Source: an uncultured Eubacteriales bacterium
Lineage (GTDB): Bacteria; Bacillota; Clostridia; Peptostreptococcales; Anaerovoracaceae
Assembly: GCA_902766185.1 (NCBI GenBank)
Contig: CACXCQ010000076.1
Location: 1-9,278 of the forward strand
DNA: 9,278 nt
Direction: 5' to 3'
Shown: in pieces, positions 4,020 to 9,278 of the stretch
Position numbering within the stretch: position 1 is the stretch's first letter
How the letters are laid out: each line of letters begins with the position of its first letter
Position numbers and translations under genes: made by a program
The notes under the pieces: model-generated
The model's input: the letters and a program-made list of their open reading frames with translations, nothing else
Told to the model about the DNA's origin: nothing
Database searches by the model: none

Positions 4020-6308
4020 ATGAATCAGACGAACCATCGGCTATACCACATTGTCATTACCACAGTGATCATGGCACTGCTCCTGACCGGAGCAGTGCCC
4101 TCATTCGCGTGGGGTCCGGCGCCGCAGCCAGTATACGCGGAGGAGAGCGATTCCGAGATCCTTCCCGCCATCGATATCGATTACAGCGACGCGCCCAGCA
4201 TCCACAGCAAGTGCGCCGTCATCATGGATGTGGATACAGGAACGATCCTCTTCGAAAAGCGCCCCGACAAGGTGGTGGAGCCGGCCAGCGTGACCAAGAT
4301 CCTCAATTGCCTGGTCTCTCTGGAGCACCTGGATATGGATCAGGTGATCACTGTGCCGGAGGAAGTCGAGTCTTCAGGCAGCCTCATGTGGATCGATCCC
4401 GGTGAAAAACTCACCGCTGAGGATCTGTTCTACGGCATGATGCTGGAGTCCGGCAACGACGCTGCCCAGGTTTTGGGTCTGACCGTCGCGGACGGGGACA
4501 TGGACAAGTTCTGCGAGATGATGAACGACCGGGCGAGAGAGTGCGGCGCGCAGAACACGGATTTCAAGAACCCCAACGGACTTAACGAAGATCCGGAGCA
4601 TCTGAATTACACAACTGCCCGGGACCTGGCCCTCATCTCCCGGGAGGCCATGAAGAAGCCGCAGTTCCGCAAGATCGTCAGCTCGGCCAAGTACACGGTT
4701 CCGAAGACAAACAAGCATAAGAAGAAAAAGATCTACAACACCAATCTCTGCCTCTGGCAGGAGTATCAGTACACGGAGGTCGGCGGAGAGACGATCCCGT
4801 TAAAGTACGACGGCTGCAACGGCATCAAGACCGGGTTCACCAGCGATGCCGGCTTCTGCTATGTGGGAAGCGCGCAGCGGGGGGAGACTGGTTTTCTGGT
4901 GGTAACGCTGGGCGCTGAGGACAGCGAGAAGCGTTACCAGGACGCCATTAGACTGTGGAACTACGCGTTTGACAAATACGAGACCTACAAGGTGCAGCAG
5001 GCCGGAGACACCGCCGGAGTGAACCGGGTGTGGGCCGGTGAGAAGCGCTATGTCAACGTGGGGACCCAGCGGGATCTCGGCGTCACCATCCAAAAGGGGA
5101 CTGCCGGTGCCCAGGACTTCACTACGGAATTCCGTCTGGACAACGATAAGGTCACCGCGCCGATCAGCAAAGGCCAGAAGCTGGGCCAGGCGCTGGTCTT
5201 CAACAGCAAAGGCAGGCTGGTCGCCAGAGAGGATCTCTACGCGCTGGCTTCTGTAGCCGAAGGCGGACCGCTGTCCCACATCGGTATTGCTGATGAGGAT
5301 CTGCCCACCGCAGCAGCCATTGCCGGCGGCGTGCTCCTGCTTTTGTTCCTCATCCTGCTCATTCGTTACCTCATCAGAAAGAGGGCCCGCAACCGCAGAC
5401 GGGAGAACATGCGTGACGAGCTTTCCACCATGAGGACCGCAGGCGTGGGCATGACGGCCCGGGAACTCACGGATGTGACCGGCGTTGAAGAAGCTGTGCC
5501 GATCCCGAGAGGACCCGCAAGGATCTCCAGCGAGGAACTGACCGCATGGAGCAGCACGTCAGAGAAGGGCAGCAAGAAGACGGGAAAGAAGGAAGGCAGA
5601 CGCCGCGGAGACAAGCGGGCAGCCCGGAAACAGGAAAAAGACCGGCGGGGCGCTGAACGCGGCATGAGCCGTGGCTCCGGACAGAGCGATCCATCCCGGA
5701 GAGGAACGGAGAACCCGGCCGGAAGGAAGGATTCGCCCAGACGCAGCGGAAGCCGTTTCGGCGGAGGAACGCCCAGAGGCGGCTACGGAGATGGGCAGAC
5801 CGCGCGGCCGGCATCCCCGGGCGCACCGAACGCATCCAAGGCTCCCCACATGAAGATCACTCCCCGCACGCCCTTTGATACCGGAGCGTACGGCGGATCG
5901 CCATCCGCGGGAGCATCGGGAGCACGCAACCGGTATGACGCTTCTGGAAGCCGCGGAGCATCGGGAGCATCCGGATATCACAGCACCTCCGGAAACTCCG
6001 GTTACCGCAGCACATCCGGCAGTTCCGGATACCACGCCACCTCCGGCGGCGCTGGAAGCAGGGATCTGTCCCGGACGCTGGATGCCGGAAGAAGGCAGAG
6101 CCGTCGGCCCCTCAGCGATGAGGAACTGACCGCCATGCTGGACTCCACAGAAGTTTATGACGCGAACCAGCCCCGGCGCCACGGCAAGCTGAGCCGGGAA
6201 GAAATGAGCGGCGTCATGGATGTTCCAAGATCCGGTTCGCCGGAAGAGGGATCCAGGAACGATGCCGCGGCGAGACTCAGGTCGCGCCGCCGCAGAAGGA
6301 AGAAGTAG
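4020..6308 (+). CDS. D-Ala-D-Ala carboxypeptidase (S11 family) with long cytoplasmic tail
   Basis: Trims the terminal D-alanine from peptidoglycan pentapeptides outside the membrane. Residues 1-40 form a signal peptide (hydrophobic 11-30, likely cleavage after VYA40). The peptidase domain follows with SVTK (Ser90, Lys93), SGN (144-146) and KTG (270-272, in GIKTGFT), then a beta-rich domain to about 420. Residues 431-452 are a transmembrane helix followed by RKRARNRRR, so the rest is cytoplasmic. That tail (about 310 residues) is far longer than in DacF/DacA proteins, which end near the anchor. It is rich in Gly, Ser and Arg and looks disordered, with 9-residue repeats and a recurring short acidic motif. 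The ATG is the first possible start, since an in-frame stop lies at 4008-4010, but it has no clear Shine-Dalgarno. Coupling to serC, 17 nt upstream, is likely. Confidence 0.9.
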   Translation: MNQTNHRLYHIVITTVIMALLLTGAVPSFAWGPAPQPVYAEESDSEILPAIDIDYSDAPSIHSKCAVIMDVDTGTILFEKRPDKVVEPASVTKILNCLVSLEHLDMDQVITVPEEVESSGSLMWIDPGEKLTAEDLFYGMMLESGNDAAQVLGLTVADGDMDKFCEMMNDRARECGAQNTDFKNPNGLNEDPEHLNYTTARDLALISREAMKKPQFRKIVSSAKYTVPKTNKHKKKKIYNTNLCLWQEYQYTEVGGETIPLKYDGCNGIKTGFTSDAGFCYVGSAQRGETGFLVVTLGAEDSEKRYQDAIRLWNYAFDKYETYKVQQAGDTAGVNRVWAGEKRYVNVGTQRDLGVTIQKGTAGAQDFTTEFRLDNDKVTAPISKGQKLGQALVFNSKGRLVAREDLYALASVAEGGPLSHIGIADEDLPTAAAIAGGVLLLLFLILLIRYLIRKRARNRRRENMRDELSTMRTAGVGMTARELTDVTGVEEAVPIPRGPARISSEELTAWSSTSEKGSKKTGKKEGRRRGDKRAARKQEKDRRGAERGMSRGSGQSDPSRRGTENPAGRKDSPRRSGSRFGGGTPRGGYGDGQTARPASPGAPNASKAPHMKITPRTPFDTGAYGGSPSAGASGARNRYDASGSRGASGASGYHSTSGNSGYRSTSGSSGYHATSGGAGSRDLSRTLDAGRRQSRRPLSDEELTAMLDSTEVYDANQPRRHGKLSREEMSGVMDVPRSGSPEEGSRNDAAARLRSRRRRRKK
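5970..6050 (+). repeat. Three 27-bp coding repeats (9-residue units)
   Basis: Within the carboxypeptidase tail, residues 651-677 read SGYHSTSGN, SGYRSTSGS and SGYHATSGG, three tandem 9-residue units. The DNA copies are imperfect and vary mostly in codon choice, so the units are not a very recent duplication. Looser ASG/SRG repeats precede them. Confidence 0.85.
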
Positions 6309-6355
6309 CTGACGGCGACCCGCCGCCAGCGCAGGACGCCGGTGAAGCGAATCGC

Positions 6356-6361
6356 AGGTGA
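6356..6361 (+). promoter_or_regulatory. Ribosome binding site that sets the uvrC start
   Basis: AGGTGA lies 4 nt before the ATG at 6366. It favours this start over the in-frame GTG at 6342, which would add eight residues before the family's usual beginning, MFDIQENLKKLPDSPGVY. Confidence 0.7.
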
Positions 6362-6365
6362 AAAA

Positions 6366-8372
6366 ATGTTCGACATCCAGGAAAATCTGAAAAAACTCCC
6401 GGACAGTCCCGGCGTCTACCTGCACAAAGACAAACTGGGAAACATCATTTACGTGGGGAAAGCCATTTCCCTGCGGAATCGTGTGCGCCAGTATTTTCAG
6501 TCTTCCCGCCACATGGATCCCAAGGTCCGCAGCATGGTGGGCCAGATCGCCGAGTTTGAGTACATCAAGGTCGGCAGCGAGATGGAAGCCCTGATTTTGG
6601 AATGCAACCTGATCAAGAAGTACCATCCGAAATACAACATCCTGCTGCGGGACGACAAGACCTATCCGTATATCCGCATCACCAATGAACCCTATCCGCG
6701 CATAATGAAGACCCGGCTCATCCGCAAGGACGGCAGCCGGTATTTTGGTCCCTACAGCGATGCGGGAGCGGTGAATAAGATCGTGGATCTGCTGAACTCC
6801 AGCTTCGCGTTGAAGCGGTGCTCCGCCGCGGCTTTTCCGCCGGGATTCAAACCCTGTCTGAACTACCATATCCATCAGTGCCGGGGAGTGTGCAGCGGCA
6901 CGGTAGACCGGGAGGAATACGCGGAAGCAGTGGAAGGAGCGGCGGACTTTCTCGCCGGGAGAAACAAGAAACTGCAGACCGTGCTGAAGGAAAAGATGCA
7001 GGCTGCGTCCGAGGCCATGGAATACGAGGAGGCGGCCCGGTACCGGGACTATCTGGTAGCTGCGGAGGCCCTGTCCGAGACCCAGCGGGTGGTGATGCAC
7101 CACAGCGAGGAGGCGGACGTGGTCATTCCTGCCCGGGGAACGGACGAGACCTATATGGCGGTGTTCTTCGTGCGGGAGGGAAAACTCATCGGCCGGGAGA
7201 CCTTCGAGATGGACGCGGTGGAGATCGAAACGGCGACCGCCCTGGAAGCGGAGCTGGGTGAAGACGATGGATCTGCAGCCGGTCCCGACGCAGCCCCGCA
7301 GAGGTCCGATACGGCGCTCCTCTCCGCGTTTCTCAGCCAGCACTACGGCCGGCTGCCCAACATCCCGAAGGAGATCCTCGTTACGGCCATGCCGGCGGAC
7401 GCCGGTCTGCTGGAGGAATACCTGAGCCAGACTGCCGGCCACAACGTGAAGCTGCTCTGTCCCCAGCGGGGAGAAAAGCGTGCTCTGGTGGACATGGCCA
7501 GGCGGGATGTGCTGGAGATGATCCACACCATCGATGACCGGGCGAAGGCTGCCCGGGAACGCCGCCGGAGCCTGGGACAGGAGATCTACGATGTGCTCAG
7601 CGCCATGGGAGCGGAGGAAGCCATCGCCGGAAGCAGAGATCCGGAAACAGGCCTTCCCGGCTACGACGGCAGGCAGTTCCGCGCCGAGGCCTACGACATC
7701 TCCAACACCAACGGGGTGGATACGGTGGGTGCCATGGTCACCTTCGACGGACTGAAGGCGGACAAACAGGGCTACCGAAAATTCCGCATCCGCAGTGTGC
7801 AGGGTCAGGATGACTACGCCTCCATGCAGGAGGTGCTGAGCCGCCGGTTCAACCGGGTGTTCCAGGGGGACGACAAATTCGCCGTGCTTCCCGACATCAT
7901 CTTCATGGACGGAGGCAAGGGTCATGTTTCTACGGCGCTGGAGGTCATCGACGCCACCGGCTTCGACATTCCGGTGGTGGGCATGGTCAAGGATGATCAC
8001 CATCGCACCCGGGCATTGATCTACCGGAAGGAAGGGGACGAATACGTGGAGATCTCCCTTTCGGACAAGCCGTTGCTCTTCAGTTACATCGGCCGGATGC
8101 AGGAGGAGGTCCACCGGTTCGCCATCGAATACCACCGCAAGGTCCGGGGAAGGAACCAGACGAGATCCGTCCTCGATGAGATCCCGGGGATCGGACAGAA
8201 ACGCCGCAACGCTCTTCTGGAGGAATTCCGGAGCATCGATCAGATCCGCGCCATCGCTGTTTCGGAGGACGGCATCCAAAGGCTGGCCGACGCGCCTGGC
8301 ATGAACACAAAGGCTGCGGAAGCGGTGCGGGATTGGGCCATGAAAATGGAAAACAAAAAACGCCAGGGCTGA
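6366..8372 (+). CDS. uvrC: Excinuclease ABC subunit C (UvrC)
   Basis: Makes the 3' and 5' incisions around damaged bases in nucleotide excision repair, acting with UvrA and UvrB in the cytoplasm. The 668-residue protein has the complete UvrC order. The GIY-YIG nuclease domain comes first (about 12-95, with GVYLHKD and IIYVGKA). A UVR motif that binds UvrB follows (about 197-240, EKMQAASEAMEYEEAARYRD). The RNase H-like nuclease has Asp444 in YDISNTNG, Asp515 in MDGGKG and His545/546 in KDDHHRTR, and a helix-hairpin-helix pair closes the protein (from about 604, DEIPGIGQ). It is somewhat longer than many UvrC proteins because of an Asp/Ala/Pro-rich linker near 295-317. It starts 57 nt after the carboxypeptidase gene with no terminator between, so it is probably co-transcribed with serC. 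Confidence 0.97.
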   Translation: MFDIQENLKKLPDSPGVYLHKDKLGNIIYVGKAISLRNRVRQYFQSSRHMDPKVRSMVGQIAEFEYIKVGSEMEALILECNLIKKYHPKYNILLRDDKTYPYIRITNEPYPRIMKTRLIRKDGSRYFGPYSDAGAVNKIVDLLNSSFALKRCSAAAFPPGFKPCLNYHIHQCRGVCSGTVDREEYAEAVEGAADFLAGRNKKLQTVLKEKMQAASEAMEYEEAARYRDYLVAAEALSETQRVVMHHSEEADVVIPARGTDETYMAVFFVREGKLIGRETFEMDAVEIETATALEAELGEDDGSAAGPDAAPQRSDTALLSAFLSQHYGRLPNIPKEILVTAMPADAGLLEEYLSQTAGHNVKLLCPQRGEKRALVDMARRDVLEMIHTIDDRAKAARERRRSLGQEIYDVLSAMGAEEAIAGSRDPETGLPGYDGRQFRAEAYDISNTNGVDTVGAMVTFDGLKADKQGYRKFRIRSVQGQDDYASMQEVLSRRFNRVFQGDDKFAVLPDIIFMDGGKGHVSTALEVIDATGFDIPVVGMVKDDHHRTRALIYRKEGDEYVEISLSDKPLLFSYIGRMQEEVHRFAIEYHRKVRGRNQTRSVLDEIPGIGQKRRNALLEEFRSIDQIRAIAVSEDGIQRLADAPGMNTKAAEAVRDWAMKMENKKRQG

Positions 8373-8386
8373 GCCAGGGCGTTTTT
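8356..8386. terminator. Bidirectional terminator overlapping the uvrC stop
   Basis: AAAAACGCC (8356-8364) pairs with GGCGTTTTT (8378-8386), and the TGA stop of uvrC lies in the loop. The plus strand ends in a T-run inside the stem. The minus strand reads GGCGTTTTTTGTTTT, a good U-tract for the convergent decarboxylase gene. One element appears to serve both genes. Confidence 0.85.
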
Positions 8387-8398
8387 GCTTGCTGCCAG

Positions 8399-8416
8399 AC
8401 GCCGGGTCTCCGGCGT
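8399..8416 (-). other. Short hairpin just after the decarboxylase stop codon
   Basis: ACGCCGG and CCGGCGT form a perfect 7-bp stem with a 4-nt loop, 1 nt past the TAG on the minus strand. No U-tract follows directly, so it more likely protects the 3' end or aids the terminator at 8356-8386 than terminates alone. Confidence 0.5.
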
Positions 8417-8417
8417 T

Positions 8418-9278
8418 CTATTTCTTTCCGACGATCACTTCGCCCCTGTCCGTGACTCCGATGACCTTTTCCCCGTCTTCCCGAAGGGCCTTCACGTAGG
8501 TCAGCATCTCCTCCGTGATCTCCTCGCCCGGGCAGACATAAGGAATGCCCGGCGGGTAGGGAATGATGGAGCTGGCGCAGACGCGCCCGGCAGCCTCGCC
8601 CAGAGGAACCATTTCATGGTCGGTCGGGATCGGATGGAGTTTCCCTGCCTGCGGAGCGGTGAACCGGGAAACACTTCCCTGAGGAGAAGTGTTCAGCTCG
8701 TGTTTCGACGCGATATCCGTGAGGGCATCGATGGTCCGGTCAAAGTGTTCCTTCGTGTTGCCGATGCCGGTCATCAGCATCAGCACGTTCCCGGCATAGA
8801 GCTCAGGAAAAATGCCGTAAGCCATCAGCTCCTGCTCCAGCTGCGCGCCGTCCAGCCCATAGGCGCCCATGTCGATGTTGACCTTGGTCATGTCCATGCT
8901 GCCGGTATCCATGATCTTCAGCCCGGGGATCTGCGCCAGCCTTTGGTAGAAGTCCCCCAGATTCTTTTTCCAGTTTCCCATCACTTCAGGACCGTGCTCC
9001 TGAAGGATCCGAGCGTTGATGTCCAGGAAAGTCATCAGGATGTAAGAGGGGCTGGTGCTTTCGATCATCTGGAGTTTATCCTCCAGCACGTATTTGTTGA
9101 CCCGGCTGGTACACCGGTTCAGGATAGCGCTCTGGGTCAGGGAAGCCAGGGTCTTGTGGATACTGCCGATGACCAGATCCGCGCCGCTCTCCTCCGCGGA
9201 CCGGGGAAGACCCTCGCCGCATCCGAACTTCTGGAAGAATTTCAGGTGCGCGCCGTGTGCCTGATCCACGATCAGCAC
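8418..9278 (-). CDS. Orn/Lys/Arg decarboxylase, C-terminal 287 codons (runs off right edge)
   Basis: A fold-type I PLP decarboxylase of the Orn/Lys/Arg family (Pfam major and C-terminal domains), related to the short clostridial and Bacillus SpeA/YaaO type. The visible part opens inside the cofactor domain: LIVDQAHGAH holds the Asp that contacts the PLP ring nitrogen and the following Ala-His. SIHKTLASLTQSA contains the PLP lysine (about residue 42 of the visible part). The small domain ends with PYPPGIPYVCPGEEIT and a final TDRGEVIVGKK. The first visible codon is GTG within the frame, not the true start. About 200 N-terminal residues are probably missing. The substrate (arginine, lysine or ornithine) cannot be told from this part. 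It converges on uvrC and ends in TAG. Confidence 0.93.
   Translation of the reverse strand: MLIVDQAHGAHLKFFQKFGCGEGLPRSAEESGADLVIGSIHKTLASLTQSAILNRCTSRVNKYVLEDKLQMIESTSPSYILMTFLDINARILQEHGPEVMGNWKKNLGDFYQRLAQIPGLKIMDTGSMDMTKVNIDMGAYGLDGAQLEQELMAYGIFPELYAGNVLMLMTGIGNTKEHFDRTIDALTDIASKHELNTSPQGSVSRFTAPQAGKLHPIPTDHEMVPLGEAAGRVCASSIIPYPPGIPYVCPGEEITEEMLTYVKALREDGEKVIGVTDRGEVIVGKK

Noticed and set aside
6342..6365. Upstream GTG start for uvrC
   Set aside because: It adds eight residues not expected for the family. The ATG at 6366 has a properly spaced AGGTGA and begins the standard N-terminus.
5559..8279. A 906-residue open frame on the minus strand opposite the carboxypeptidase tail and uvrC
   Set aside because: It is the antisense shadow of two well-supported genes in GC-rich DNA with third-position GC bias. 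It has no family motifs and its composition is that of a reverse frame. UvrC motifs on the other strand are unambiguous.

Overview
The window looks like a chromosomal segment of a fairly GC-rich anaerobic Gram-positive of the class Clostridia (Eubacteriales). This is an inference from the style of the proteins: a short-form SerA, a clostridial-type SerC, an S11 D-Ala carboxypeptidase and a fold-type III Orn/Lys/Arg decarboxylase. Shine-Dalgarno sequences close to AGGAGGTGA and sigma-A-like promoters agree with it. I cannot name a genus.

Layout. Positions 1-200 hold the start of a hypothetical gene on the minus strand that runs off the left edge. Positions 201-1482 contain no convincing gene but are very rich in structure. 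Two direct copies of a 215-bp repeat (326-540 and 1165-1379, about 92% identical, no gaps) flank a large imperfect inverted repeat (580-809 against 918-1147, about 68% identical over 230 bp, no gaps). Each inverted arm carries two hairpins whose stems differ between the arms by paired, compensating substitutions. Each arm also carries four DnaA-box-like 9-mers, including one exact TTATCCACA. A perfect bidirectional terminator (1382-1418) closes the region. This is the most interesting part of the window.

Positions 1483-4002 hold serA (minus) and serC (plus). These encode the first two enzymes of the phosphorylated serine pathway, transcribed divergently from a 288-bp spacer with an extended -10 promoter for each. 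After serC, with short gaps and no visible terminator, come a membrane-anchored D-Ala-D-Ala carboxypeptidase with an unusually long disordered cytoplasmic tail (4020-6308) and uvrC (6366-8372). The three probably form one transcript ending at a terminator that overlaps the uvrC stop codon. The same hairpin can stop the convergent decarboxylase gene (8418 to beyond 9278, minus), whose N-terminal part lies outside the window.

Functionally the coding part is ordinary housekeeping: serine synthesis, peptidoglycan trimming, nucleotide excision repair and polyamine-type amino acid decarboxylation. The unexplained elements are the structured repeat locus at 326-1379 and the carboxypeptidase tail.
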